Below, one piece after another: positions 1 to 8,943 of a stretch of 64,000 nt of DNA. The position numbers were made by a program, and so were the translations under genes. The DNA comes from Hyphomicrobiales bacterium (lineage in GTDB: Bacteria > Pseudomonadota > Alphaproteobacteria > Rhizobiales > Beijerinckiaceae). The notes beneath the pieces were generated by a model. That model was given only the letters and a program-made list of their open reading frames with translations, did no database searches and was not told the DNA's origin. How positions within the stretch are numbered: the first letter of the stretch is position 1; every line of letters begins with the position of its first letter. The DNA lies in NCBI GenBank assembly GCA_900466745.1, contig UBNE01000008.1, forward strand, positions 1-64,000. The letters are read 5' to 3'.

Positions 1-1
1 C

Positions 2-1075
2 GGCGCCGGCAAGACGACGCTGCTCAACCGCCTGCTGAAGGACCCTGCGCTCGCCGACACGGTGGTTCTGGTCAACGAGTTCGGCGAGGTCGGGCTCGAC
101 CATCTGATGGTCGAGGGCGTCGAGGAGAACATGATCCTCCTCGAATCCGGCTGCCTCTGCTGCACCATCCGCGACGACCTCATCGTCACGCTCGAAGACC
201 TGCTGCGCCGGCGCGACAATGGCCGCATCGGCGCCTTCTCCCGCCTCGTCATCGAGACCACCGGCCTCGCCGATCCGGCGCCGATCCTCAACGTCCTGAT
301 CAACCACCCCTATCTCGCCCTGCGCTTCCGGCTCGACGGCGTCGTCACCCTGGTCGACGCGGTCAACGGCATGGCGACGCTGGATGCCCATGAGGAGGCG
401 CGCCGGCAGGTCGTCGCCGCCGACCGGCTCGTCCTGACCAAGACCGACATCGCGGCGCCGGTCGAGGTCGCCGCACTGCGCGCGCGCCTGCAGACCCTGA
501 ATCCCGGCATCGCCCTGCTCCCGGCCGACGCGCCCGCCGCGGCCCTGCTCGGCGCCGGCCTCTACGATCTGGCCAAGCGGCCGGAGGCCTTGCGGCACTG
601 GCTGGCCGAGGACGCCCTTCCCGACCGTCATCATCATGGCCACGACCATCACCATGGCCATCATCACGGCCACGGGCACGACCACGGGCATCGTCACGAC
701 CAGGATCCGCACGACGTCAACCGCCACGACGCCTCGATCCGCGCCTTCGTCCTAACGGCCGAGCAGCCGGTGGGGCAGCAGACCTTCGACCTGTTCTGGA
801 CGCTGCTGCGCTCGATCCACGGCCCGCGCCTGCTGCGGCTCAAGGGGCTGGTCCGGCTCGCCGACCAGCCGGAGCGGCCGCTCCTGGTCCATGCCGTGCA
901 GCAGATCCTGCATCCGCCGATCCGGCTCGAGGCCTGGCCGAGCGACGATCGGCGCTCGCGCCTCGTGCTGATCGTCAAGGACGTCGCCGAGGAGACGGTG
1001 CAGCGCCTCTGGGCGGCCTTCCTCGGCCAGCAGGATGGCGAAGGCGCAGGCGAGAAGCGCCACGCCCGGGCCTGA
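2..1075 (+). CDS. CobW/P47K-family GTP-binding metallochaperone (5' truncated by window edge)
   Basis: The reading frame is already open at base 2 and starts in the Walker A motif (GAGKTTL), so only the first few residues are outside the window. The CobW signature follows: a metal-binding GCLCCT motif near residue 50, then the E-TTGLADP segment, a TKTD guanine-specificity motif, a very His-rich linker (about 30 residues of H, G and D, bases 628-720) and a CobW C-terminal domain. Family members (COG0523) are GTPases that deliver metals, mainly zinc or cobalt. The His-rich linker and CxCC fit zinc or cobalt handling, but the client protein cannot be told from this window. It converges with the acyl-CoA synthetase gene. 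Confidence 0.9.
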   Translation, partial: GAGKTTLLNRLLKDPALADTVVLVNEFGEVGLDHLMVEGVEENMILLESGCLCCTIRDDLIVTLEDLLRRRDNGRIGAFSRLVIETTGLADPAPILNVLINHPYLALRFRLDGVVTLVDAVNGMATLDAHEEARRQVVAADRLVLTKTDIAAPVEVAALRARLQTLNPGIALLPADAPAAALLGAGLYDLAKRPEALRHWLAEDALPDRHHHGHDHHHGHHHGHGHDHGHRHDQDPHDVNRHDASIRAFVLTAEQPVGQQTFDLFWTLLRSIHGPRLLRLKGLVRLADQPERPLLVHAVQQILHPPIRLEAWPSDDRRSRLVLIVKDVAEETVQRLWAAFLGQQDGEGAGEKRHARA

Positions 1076-1152
1076 GCCCGCGAGCCGGCCTGGATCTTTG
1101 ATCTTGCATCGGCTTTGTCCGAAAACGGCGCGCCGCTTTCCGGGCCGAGGCT

Positions 1153-2772
1153 CTAGGCCTGCGCGCGCAGCAGCCGGCGGACGACCTTGCCGGTGGTGGT
1201 CATCGGCAGCTCCGCGCAGAAGGCGATCTCACGTGGATATTCATGCGCCGAGAGGCGCGCGCGGACATAGCTCTGCAGCTCCGAGGCCAGCGCCGGCGAG
1301 CCGGCATGGCCGGGCTTCAGCACGACGAAGGCCTTGACGATCTCGGTGCGCAGCCTGTCGGGCTTGCCGACCGCCGCCGCCAGCGCCACCGCCGGGTGCC
1401 CGAGCAGGCAGTCCTCGATCTCGCCCGGCCCGATACGGTAGCCGGAGGAGGTGATGACGTCGTCGTCGCGGCCGACGAAGCGGACATAGCCGTCCTCGTC
1501 CTGCACGCCCTCGTCGCCGGTGGTCATCCAGTCGCCGACGAACTTCGCCGCGGTGGCGGCGGGATTGTTCCAGTAGCCGAGAAACATCACCGGGTCGGGG
1601 CGGCGCACCGCGATCTGACCCTGCTCACCGCACGCGCAGACCGAGCCGTCGGGCCGGATGATCGCGACATCGTGGCCCGGCACCGCCTTGCCGATCGTGC
1701 CCGGCCGGACGACGCCGAGCGCCGCGCTCGACGCCAGCACCAGGTTGCACTCGGTCTGGCCATAGGCCTCGTTGATGGTGAGGCCGAGCGCCTCGCGCCC
1801 CCATTCCAGCGTCTCGGCGCCGAGCGTCTCGCCGGCGGCCGCCACGGTCCGGATGTTCAGCCGGAACCGCCCTTGCGGGCTGCCGGCGCCGCGCAGCATC
1901 CTGAGCGCCGTCGGCGGCACGAAGGCGTTGCGGATCGAGAGGTCCTGCATCAGCCTGTAGGCCTCGTCCGGCACGAAGCGGGTCGCCGGCCGCGCCACCA
2001 CCGCCACGCCGAAATGCAGCGCCGGCAGCAGCATGTTGAGCAGGCCGCCGGCCCAGGCCCAGTCGGCCGGCGTCCAGGCGCGGTCGCCCGGCTGCGGCAT
2101 GAATTCATGCGGCATCTGCACGCCCGGCAGATGGCCGGGCAGCACGCGGTGGCCGTGCAGCGCCCCCTTCGGATTGCCGGTGGTGCCGGAGGTATAGATC
2201 ATCAGCGCCGGATCGTCGGGCGCGGTATCGACCGGCGTGAAATCCGGGCCGGCCCCGGCGAGGAGATCGTCCCAGCCTTCCGCGCCGTCCTCCGGCCCGT
2301 CGGTGGAGATCCGCAGAACGAGATCCGGCAGATCCTGCGCGATCTGGCGCAGCTTGGCGAGGCCGGCCGCGTCGGTCACCACGGCCCTGGCGCCCGAATC
2401 CGCCAGCCGGTAGGCCAGCGCGTCGACGCCGAACAGCGCCGCCAGCGGCACCGCGACCGCGCCGAGCTTGTAGGCGGCGAGATGGGCGGTGAGCACCGCC
2501 CGGCCCTGCGGCAGCAGGATGGCGAGCCGGTCGCCGCGCTGGAGGCCCCGCGCCCGCAAGGCGTTGGCGAGCCGGTTGGAATGCTCCCTCAGCCAGCCGA
2601 AGCTGACCGGCGAGACCTGCCAGCCCGGCGACACCTCGATGATCGCCGGCCGCTCCGGGTCGATCGCGGCCCAGCGGTCGCAGACATCGACGGCGATGTT
2701 GTAGCGTTCGGGCAGCCGCCACCGGAAGGCATCGCGGAGGCGGGCATAGTCTGGCAGGTCAGGCAGATGCAA
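1153..2772 (-). CDS. Acyl-CoA synthetase (AMP-forming), acetyl/medium-chain type
   Basis: A 539-residue adenylate-forming enzyme that should activate a carboxylate to acyl-AMP and then acyl-CoA. Visible motifs are the P-loop-like YTSGTTGNPKG, the NEAYGQTE adenine motif, the TGDEG aspartate, the GRDDDVITSSGYRIGP hinge and the C-terminal TTGKVVRR catalytic lysine. Length and motifs fit the AcsA/AcsM group of short- and medium-chain CoA ligases; substrate is unknown. The frame opens with TTG at 2772 and no strong ribosome site is seen, so the start is uncertain. It lies 99 bp downstream of an orphan periplasmic binding protein on the same strand, which may supply its substrate (inference). Confidence 0.88.
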   Translation of the reverse strand: MHLPDLPDYARLRDAFRWRLPERYNIAVDVCDRWAAIDPERPAIIEVSPGWQVSPVSFGWLREHSNRLANALRARGLQRGDRLAILLPQGRAVLTAHLAAYKLGAVAVPLAALFGVDALAYRLADSGARAVVTDAAGLAKLRQIAQDLPDLVLRISTDGPEDGAEGWDDLLAGAGPDFTPVDTAPDDPALMIYTSGTTGNPKGALHGHRVLPGHLPGVQMPHEFMPQPGDRAWTPADWAWAGGLLNMLLPALHFGVAVVARPATRFVPDEAYRLMQDLSIRNAFVPPTALRMLRGAGSPQGRFRLNIRTVAAAGETLGAETLEWGREALGLTINEAYGQTECNLVLASSAALGVVRPGTIGKAVPGHDVAIIRPDGSVCACGEQGQIAVRRPDPVMFLGYWNNPAATAAKFVGDWMTTGDEGVQDEDGYVRFVGRDDDVITSSGYRIGPGEIEDCLLGHPAVALAAAVGKPDRLRTEIVKAFVVLKPGHAGSPALASELQSYVRARLSAHEYPREIAFCAELPMTTTGKVVRRLLRAQA

Positions 2773-2871
2773 CGAACCGGAATCCGGTGAAAAGGCGCCG
2801 CACGATAGGCAGCCGGCCTCCTCCTGTCATCACCGGAAGGGAAAGGCCGGCCTGCGCCGGGCGCACCCCCC

Positions 2872-3921
2872 TCAGAACAGCCTGTCCGCCCGCGCCGGCA
2901 GATAGGCGTCGCTGAAGCTGTCCGCGGCGCGGCCCCGGTCCTTGAAGGGCTGCGCCAGGGCGATCTGGTCGAGCGCCTGCGCCCAGCGCGCCGGATCGAC
3001 ACCGCCGAGGCCATGCTGCCGGACATAGGGCGTCAGCATGTTCTGCTCCAGCGTCAGCGCCAAGCGCTCGCGCTCGACCTCCGGCTGGACGTTCTCGGCG
3101 CGCTGCGCCACGAGCTGCGTGCCGAAACCGGGATTGGCGGCGACGTCGCGGATGCCGCGCAGGATCGCCCGCAGCAGCCCGCGCACCGCGCCCGGCTCCT
3201 GCGCCGCGAGCCTGGCCGAGGCGATCACGGCGTTGCCGTAGAGCAGGAGGCCGTGCTCGGCCATGGTCATCACCACGATGTCGTCCGCCGGCACGCCGCG
3301 CGCCTTCAGGCTCGGGAGCGAGGACGGACCGAAGCCGAAGAAGGCGTCGACCTCGCCCGAGGCCAGCATAGGCTCCCGCACCGGAAAGCCGATATTCTCC
3401 AGCTTCACCTTGCCGGTATCGATCTGGTTGATCCTGCTGAAGACCGGCCATTGCGCGAAGGCGGCGTCGGCGGCCGGCGCGCCGAGCTTGCGGCCCTCGA
3501 GCCCGGCCGGCTCGGGCGTGATCCCGCGGCTGCGGCGGCCGATCACCGCGAAGGCGGGCCGGTCGTGGAGCATCATCACCGCCTGCGCGTCCTGCCCCGG
3601 ATTGGCGTCCCGGAACCGGATCAGCGCATTGACGTCGGCGAGGGCCGCGTCGAAATCGCCCGAGGCCAACTGGACGACGGCCTGGCGCGGCCCGCCCACG
3701 ACATCGAAGACGACATCCAGCCCCTCATCGCGGAAATAGCCCCTCTCCTGGGCGGCGAGCAGCGGCGCCGTCGGCCCCTCGATGCGCCAGTCCAGCAGGA
3801 AGCGGATCGGCATCGCGGCCGCCGCCGGGCGCGTCGCGGCCGCGGAAACCGCCAGAGCCCCTCCCAGCATGAAGCTGCGGCGCGAAAACGACAGGGGCGC
3901 GCGACGCGAAAGGACCCTCAT
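2872..3921 (-). CDS. ABC transporter substrate-binding protein, NMT1/THI5-like (orphan)
   Basis: A 349-residue secreted protein with a twin-arginine-like leader (SRRSFMLGG, residues 13-21) and an Ala-rich cleavage region. The mature part has the NMT1/SsuA fold pattern: an early DW motif, a GYFRDEGLDV segment, then alternating domain motifs such as GDFDAALADVNALI. Such proteins bind nitrate, taurine, sulfonates or thiamine pyrimidines for ABC import. No permease or ATPase lies next to it, so it must borrow one from elsewhere or the system is split. The downstream gene on the same strand is an acyl-CoA synthetase. The ligand cannot be inferred from sequence. Confidence 0.85.
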   Translation of the reverse strand: MRVLSRRAPLSFSRRSFMLGGALAVSAAATRPAAAAMPIRFLLDWRIEGPTAPLLAAQERGYFRDEGLDVVFDVVGGPRQAVVQLASGDFDAALADVNALIRFRDANPGQDAQAVMMLHDRPAFAVIGRRSRGITPEPAGLEGRKLGAPAADAAFAQWPVFSRINQIDTGKVKLENIGFPVREPMLASGEVDAFFGFGPSSLPSLKARGVPADDIVVMTMAEHGLLLYGNAVIASARLAAQEPGAVRGLLRAILRGIRDVAANPGFGTQLVAQRAENVQPEVERERLALTLEQNMLTPYVRQHGLGGVDPARWAQALDQIALAQPFKDRGRAADSFSDAYLPARADRLF

Positions 3922-4051
3922 CTGAACCTCGGAAACTCCCGACCGGCGCCGGCCTCAGCCCCGCCTTCCCCGCCTTTAGTGTCGACCCAAACAGATGACA
4001 CCACAACACGTTGAAATCACGTCAACATCATCGCATTTTTCTGCCGCGCCG

Positions 4052-4507
4052 TCAGAGCGGGAGCGCCCCGTCGGTCTTGACCTCCTCCATCACCGCATAG
4101 GTGCGGGTCTCGCGCACCGCCGGCAGGGCGAGCAGCACCTCGCCGAGGAAGCGGCGATAGGCGTTCATATCGGCGACGCGCGTCTTGACCAGATAGTCGA
4201 AGCCGCCTGCCACCATGTGACATTCGAGCACTTCCGGCGCGCGTTTCACCGCCGCGGCGAAGCGCTCGAAGGCGTCCGGCGTCGTCTTGTCGAGATAGAC
4301 CTCGACGAAGACGAGCAGATGGAGCCCGAGCCTCACCGGGTCGAGCGTGGCGCGATAGCCGGTGATGTAGCCGTCCCGCGAAAGCCGCTTCAGCCGCTCG
4401 CCCGTGGCCGTCGGGGACAGCCCGACCTTCTCGGCGAGCTCGACCCCCGCGATCCGGCCGTCGGCCTGAAGCAGCGAGAGGATGCGGCGGTCGGTACGGT
4501 CCAGCAT
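4052..4507 (-). CDS. putR: Lrp/AsnC-family regulator, probable PutR
   Basis: About 151 residues with an N-terminal AsnC-type helix-turn-helix (DRRILSLLQADGR, then VELAEKVGLSPT) and a C-terminal RAM ligand domain (VFVEVYL, YDYLVKTRV-like). It is divergent from putA. In rhizobia and Agrobacterium the Lrp-type PutR activates putA in response to proline, and the PutA here has no DNA-binding domain of its own, which fits. I chose ATG 4507 (MLDRTDRRIL); a TTG two codons upstream at 4513 is possible. The ribosome site overlaps one arm of a 10-bp inverted repeat, suggesting autoregulation. Confidence 0.88.
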   Translation of the reverse strand: MLDRTDRRILSLLQADGRIAGVELAEKVGLSPTATGERLKRLSRDGYITGYRATLDPVRLGLHLLVFVEVYLDKTTPDAFERFAAAVKRAPEVLECHMVAGGFDYLVKTRVADMNAYRRFLGEVLLALPAVRETRTYAVMEEVKTDGALPL

Positions 4508-4508
4508 G

Positions 4509-4577
4509 ATCAATCTCTGCCGATTGGGATTTATTTAGAGATTGATACGGTCAATCACCGTTAAATGCCAATTGATA
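4509..4577. promoter_or_regulatory. Probable PutR (Lrp) operator cluster between putR and putA
   Basis: The A/T-rich intergenic region has a perfect 10-bp inverted repeat, ATCAATCTCT (4509-4518) and AGAGATTGAT (4537-4546). It also has a 15-bp palindrome ATTGA-N5-TCAAT (4541-4555) and a further ATTGATA at 4571-4577. The two direct ATTGAT half-sites are 30 bp apart, about three helical turns, as expected for Lrp oligomers. One arm overlaps the putR ribosome-binding region. Function as a PutR site is inference from position and symmetry. Confidence 0.6.
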
Positions 4578-4636
4578 TGCGGTCAGATGGACCTCATCCT
4601 TCAGATGTTCCCGCCCGTTCCGCCCGGAGTCGTTTC

Positions 4637-7600
4637 ATGGCCCCCTCCGCCCTCCCGCCCTTCCGCGCGCCCTATGCCGAGGATGACGGCGCCATCGCCG
4701 GGCGCCTGCTCACCGGCGCCCGGCGCGACCCGGCGGCCAAGGCCCGGATCGACGCCCGCGCCACCGGGCTGATCGAGGCGATCCGCACCCGCAAGGTGGG
4801 GCTGGGCGGCATCGAGGAACTGCTGCGCGAATATTCGCTCTCGACCAAGGAGGGCCTGGCGCTGATGGTGCTGGCCGAGGCGCTGCTGCGCGTGCCCGAC
4901 GCCGTCACCGCCGACCGGCTGATCGAGGACAAGCTCGGCCAGGGCGACTTCGCCAACCATGAATCGAAATCGGACGCCTTCCTGGTCTCGGCCTCGGCCT
5001 GGGCGCTCGGCATCACCGCCCGGGTGATCCAGCCGGGCGAGACGCCGACGGGCATCGTCGGCAGCCTCGCCAAGCGCCTCGGCGTGCCGACCGTGCGCAC
5101 CGCGACGCGCCAGGCGATGCGGGTCATGGGCAATCATTTCGTCCTCGGCCAGACCATCGAGGAGGCGCTGAAGCGCGCCCGTACCGGCAGCGGCAAGCTC
5201 TACCGCTATTCCTTCGACATGCTCGGCGAAGGCGCCCGGACGCAAGGAGACGCCGAGCGCTATTTCGCCTCCTACACCGGCGCGATCGACGCGATCGGCC
5301 GCTCGGCCGGCAACGACCGGCTGCCCAACCGCCCGGGTATCTCGGTCAAGCTCTCGGCGCTGCATCCGCGCTACGAGGCGACGAGCCACGCGCGCGTCAT
5401 GGCCGAGCTGGTGCCGAAGGTGATCGCGCTCGCCCGCCAGGCCAAGGGCTACGACCTCAACTTCACCATCGACGCCGAGGAGGCCGACCGGCTCGAGCTC
5501 TCGCTCGACGTGATCGACGCCGTCTTCGCCGACCCCTCGCTCGCCGGCTGGGACGGTTTCGGCCTCGCCATCCAGGCCTATCAGAAGCGGGCCTCGGCGG
5601 TGATCGAGCATATCGGCCGGCTGGCGGAGCTGCATGACCGCCGCATGATGGTGCGGCTGGTCAAGGGCGCCTATTGGGACACCGAGCTGAAGCGCGCCCA
5701 GGAGCGCGGCCTGCCCGACTATCCGGTCTTCACCCGCAAGGCGATGACCGACCTCAACTACGAGGCCTGCGCCGCCCAGCTCCTGAAGCTGCGCCCCCGC
5801 ATCATCCCGCAATTCGCGACCCACAACGCGCTCACCGTCGCGACCGTGGCCGAGATGGCCGGCAACGCCGAGGGGTTCGAGTTCCAGCGCCTGCACGGCA
5901 TGGGCGAGGCGCTCTACGAGAAGCTGCTGCGCGAGAACGAGGGCTATGCCTGCCGGACCTATGCCCCGGTCGGCGGCCATCAGGACCTGCTCGCCTATCT
6001 GGTGCGCCGGCTGCTCGAGAACGGCGCCAATTCCTCCTTCGTCAGCGCCTCGGGCGACCCCGAGGTGCCGGTCTCGCAGCTTCTGCTGCCTCCCGCCGAC
6101 ATCATCGGCTCGGCCAGCGCCGCGCGCCATCGCCGCATCCCGCTGCCGGCCGACCTCTACGGCCCCTCGCGCAAGAACTCGGCCGGCACCGAGCTCGGCC
6201 ATGAGGAAAGCCTCGACGCGCTGCTGCGCGAGATCGCGGCCGCCGGCGCCTTCCCCGACGCTGCGCCGCTGATCGACGGCAAGCCGCAGCCGGGCAGCGC
6301 CCGCGAGGTCCGTTCCCCCATCGACGGCAAGCCGCTCGGCACGGTGATCGAGGCCGATGCGGCGACGGCCGGGCGGGCCATGGCCGCCGCGGCGAAGGGT
6401 TTCCGCGCCTGGAGCGAGACGCCCGCCCGCATCCGGGCCGCCGCCCTGCGCAAGGCCGCCGACCTCATGGAGGCGCGCCGCGGCCTGCTGATCGCGCTGC
6501 TGCAGGCCGAGGCCGGCAAGACCATCGACGACGCCATCTCCGAGGTGCGCGAGGCGGTCGATTTCTGCCGCTACTACGCGGCGCAGGCCGAGGCGCATTT
6601 CGCCGCGCCGCTCAGCCTTCCCGGCCCGACCGGCGAGGAGAACCGGCTGGTGCTGCGCGGCCGGGGCGCCTTCGTCTGCATCGCGCCCTGGAACTTCCCG
6701 CTCGCGATCTTCGCCGGGCAGGTCGTCGCCGCGCTCGTCGCCGGCAACAGCGTCGTCGCCAAGCCGGCGCCGCAGACGCCGCTGATCGCCGCCCTGGCCA
6801 TCCGGATCCTGCACGAGGCCGGCGTGCCGGTCACGGCCCTGCATCTGGTGCCGGGCGGAACCGAGCCCGGCGCCGCGCTGGTCGCGCATCCCGACGTGGC
6901 CGGCGTCGCCTTCACCGGCTCGACCGCGACCGCCCGCGGCATCAACCGCGCGCTCGCCGCCAAGGACGGGCCGATCGTGCCGCTGATCGCCGAGACCGGC
7001 GGTCTCAACGCCATGATCGTCGACGCCACCGCCCTGCCCGAGCAGGTCAGCGACGACGTCGTGATGTCGGCCTTCCGCTCGGCCGGGCAGCGCTGCTCGG
7101 CCCTGCGCCTGCTGGCGGTGCAGGACGACGTCGCCGACAAGATGATCGAGATGATCGAGGGGGCCACCAGGGAATTGAAGCTCGGCGATCCGCGCCTTCT
7201 CGACACCCATATCGGCCCGGTGATCGACGCAGCCGCCCGGCAGCGCCTCGACGCCCATATCGCCGCGATGCAGGCGCAGGGCCGCGTCGCCTGGGCCGGG
7301 CAGACGCCCGATCTCGGCGGCACCTATGTCGCGCCGCACATCGTCCGGCTCGACAAGGTGGGGGACCTCGCGGCGGAGCATTTCGGCCCGATCCTGCATG
7401 TCGTGCGCTGGAAGGCGGGCGAGCTCGACAAGGTGATCGACGCGATCGACGCCACCGGCTACGGGCTGACGCTCGGCGTGCATTCCCGCATCGAGGCCAC
7501 GGTCGAGCGCGTCGTCGAACGGCTCTCGACCGGGAATGTCTATGTCAACCGCAACATCATCGGCGCCGTGGTCGGCGTGCAGCCCTTCGGCGGTCATGGG

Positions 7601-7726
7601 CTCTCGGGCACCGGCCCGAAGGCCGGCGGCCCGCACTACCTGGCGCGCTTCGCCACCGAGCAGACGGTGACGGTCAACACCGCCGCCGCTGGCGGCAACG
7701 CCAGCCTGATCGCGATGGGCGAGTAA
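4637..7726 (+). CDS. putA: Bifunctional proline dehydrogenase / delta-1-pyrroline-5-carboxylate dehydrogenase PutA
   Basis: Oxidises proline to glutamate in two coupled steps. The N-terminal half is the FAD-dependent proline dehydrogenase barrel (RLVKGAYWDTE, QFATHN and the RRLLENGANSSF substrate motif). The C-terminal half is an aldehyde dehydrogenase with the APWNFPL cofactor motif, the AETGG glutamate and the AGQRCSALR catalytic cysteine. I start at ATG 4637, 7 bases after GGAG, giving 1029 residues; the frame is open further upstream, but that part has no good ribosome site. It lacks the ribbon-helix-helix domain of enterobacterial PutA, so control falls to the divergent Lrp-type gene. 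The length matches the short class typified by Bradyrhizobium PutA. Confidence 0.97.
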   Translation: MAPSALPPFRAPYAEDDGAIAGRLLTGARRDPAAKARIDARATGLIEAIRTRKVGLGGIEELLREYSLSTKEGLALMVLAEALLRVPDAVTADRLIEDKLGQGDFANHESKSDAFLVSASAWALGITARVIQPGETPTGIVGSLAKRLGVPTVRTATRQAMRVMGNHFVLGQTIEEALKRARTGSGKLYRYSFDMLGEGARTQGDAERYFASYTGAIDAIGRSAGNDRLPNRPGISVKLSALHPRYEATSHARVMAELVPKVIALARQAKGYDLNFTIDAEEADRLELSLDVIDAVFADPSLAGWDGFGLAIQAYQKRASAVIEHIGRLAELHDRRMMVRLVKGAYWDTELKRAQERGLPDYPVFTRKAMTDLNYEACAAQLLKLRPRIIPQFATHNALTVATVAEMAGNAEGFEFQRLHGMGEALYEKLLRENEGYACRTYAPVGGHQDLLAYLVRRLLENGANSSFVSASGDPEVPVSQLLLPPADIIGSASAARHRRIPLPADLYGPSRKNSAGTELGHEESLDALLREIAAAGAFPDAAPLIDGKPQPGSAREVRSPIDGKPLGTVIEADAATAGRAMAAAAKGFRAWSETPARIRAAALRKAADLMEARRGLLIALLQAEAGKTIDDAISEVREAVDFCRYYAAQAEAHFAAPLSLPGPTGEENRLVLRGRGAFVCIAPWNFPLAIFAGQVVAALVAGNSVVAKPAPQTPLIAALAIRILHEAGVPVTALHLVPGGTEPGAALVAHPDVAGVAFTGSTATARGINRALAAKDGPIVPLIAETGGLNAMIVDATALPEQVSDDVVMSAFRSAGQRCSALRLLAVQDDVADKMIEMIEGATRELKLGDPRLLDTHIGPVIDAAARQRLDAHIAAMQAQGRVAWAGQTPDLGGTYVAPHIVRLDKVGDLAAEHFGPILHVVRWKAGELDKVIDAIDATGYGLTLGVHSRIEATVERVVERLSTGNVYVNRNIIGAVVGVQPFGGHGLSGTGPKAGGPHYLARFATEQTVTVNTAAAGGNASLIAMGE

Positions 7727-7753
7727 GGACGAAGGGCCTCGCGGCCCTCCGCC

Positions 7754-8866
7754 TCAGGCCGCGCGATAGCGCGCCAGCCAATGGGCGTAGGGCGCCGGCA
7801 GGGTCTTCCAGGCCGGGTTCTCGACGCCGAGGGCCTGCGCGGCGGCATAGGGCCAGTGCGGGTCGGCCAGCAGCGGCCGGCCGAGCGAGACGAGGTCGAG
7901 CTTGCCCTCGCGCAGCAGCGCGTCGGCCTGCTCGGGCCGGCTGATGTACCAGCTCGTGGTGGTCGGCAGCCCGCTTTCGCGCCGCACCCGCTCCGCCACC
8001 GGCGCCAGGAAAGCCGGGCCCCACGGGATCTTCGCCTCGTTGGTCGAGAAGCCGAGGCTGACATCGATCAGGTCCAGCCCCTCGGCCTTGAAGCGCTTCA
8101 CCAGCGCGATCGCCTCGGCCAGCGTCTCCTCGTCATGGCCGTCATACTCGATGACACCGAGACGAGCCGAAAGCGGGCGATCCTCCGGCCAGACCTCGCG
8201 CACGGCCGCCAGCGTCTCGATCAGGAAGCGGCTGCGGTTCTCGAAGCTGCCGCCATAGGCATCCTCGCGCCGGTTGGCGTGGCGCGACAGGAAGCTCTGC
8301 GCCAGATAGCCATGGGCGAAATGCAGCTTCAGCCACTCGATGCCGATCTCGCGGGCGCGCTCGGCCGCCGCGACGAAATCGGCGCGGACGCGGTCGATAT
8401 CGGCCTGCGTCATCGCCCGCGGCAGCCGCGGCAGGTTGCCGCCCTGGGCGATCGCTGAGGGCGCGATCGGCTCCCAACCGCGCGGATCGCCGGCCGGGAT
8501 ATGATCGTCGCCCTCCCAGGGCCGGTTGGCGCTGGCCTTGCGCCCGGCATGGCCGATCTGGATGCCGGCGACCGCCCCGGCCTTGCGCATCCCGGCGACC
8601 ATCGGCGCCAGCGCCTCGGCCTGCGCATCGTTCCAGAGGCCGAGGCAGCCGGGCGTGATCCGCCCTTCCGGCGAGACCGCGGTGGCCTCGATGACAACGA
8701 GGCCGGAGCCGCCGCGCGCCAGCCCGGCCAGATGCGCGCCGTGCCAGGCGTTGGCGAGCCCCTCCTCGGCGGAATACTGGCACATCGGCGAGACGACGAT
8801 GCGGTTGCGCAAGGTGACGTTCTTCAGGCTGAAAGGGTCGAACAGGCCGGGCATACGGGGCTCCAT
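7754..8866 (-). CDS. NADH:flavin oxidoreductase, old yellow enzyme family (YqjM-like)
   Basis: A 370-residue FMN-dependent ene-reductase-type barrel. It has the N-terminal LFDPFSLKNVTLRNRIVVSPMCQYS segment (quoted in part; the SPMCQYS cysteine marks the thermophilic-like/YqjM subgroup), the LHFAHGYLAQSFLS His-x-x-His substrate motif and a C-terminal LVSLGRPLLADP phosphate-binding motif. These enzymes reduce activated C=C bonds and are often induced by electrophiles. The gene is divergent from a small ArsR-type regulator, with a strong palindrome between them, so expression is probably repressed by that protein. It ends 27 bp from the putA stop and converges with it. ATG 8866 is used; an ATG at 8854 is also possible. 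Confidence 0.93.
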   Translation of the reverse strand: MEPRMPGLFDPFSLKNVTLRNRIVVSPMCQYSAEEGLANAWHGAHLAGLARGGSGLVVIEATAVSPEGRITPGCLGLWNDAQAEALAPMVAGMRKAGAVAGIQIGHAGRKASANRPWEGDDHIPAGDPRGWEPIAPSAIAQGGNLPRLPRAMTQADIDRVRADFVAAAERAREIGIEWLKLHFAHGYLAQSFLSRHANRREDAYGGSFENRSRFLIETLAAVREVWPEDRPLSARLGVIEYDGHDEETLAEAIALVKRFKAEGLDLIDVSLGFSTNEAKIPWGPAFLAPVAERVRRESGLPTTTSWYISRPEQADALLREGKLDLVSLGRPLLADPHWPYAAAQALGVENPAWKTLPAPYAHWLARYRAA

Positions 8867-8882
8867 TGCCGGAATTTGATGT

Positions 8883-8906
8883 TTCGATAGTTCGATATTT
8901 ATCGAA
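8883..8906. promoter_or_regulatory. ArsR-type operator between the OYE gene and its regulator
   Basis: A perfect inverted repeat TTCGATA-TT-TATCGAA covers 8891-8906, preceded by a third direct copy TTCGATA at 8883-8889 (8-bp period). The 77-bp gap separates two divergent genes, and the site lies about 17 bp before the oxidoreductase start. Symmetry and size fit a winged-helix ArsR dimer site; the assignment is inferred. Confidence 0.65.
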
Positions 8907-8943
8907 GTTTGGCAATATCAAAACCGCGTGATAGTTTAGCCTT

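Noticed and set aside
3922-4051. Possible second TPP riboswitch before the NMT1-like binding protein at 2872
   Set aside because: A CTGAGG occurs, but CTGAGA, GACCC and the GATC...GTAGGGA parts are absent, so it is not a THI element.
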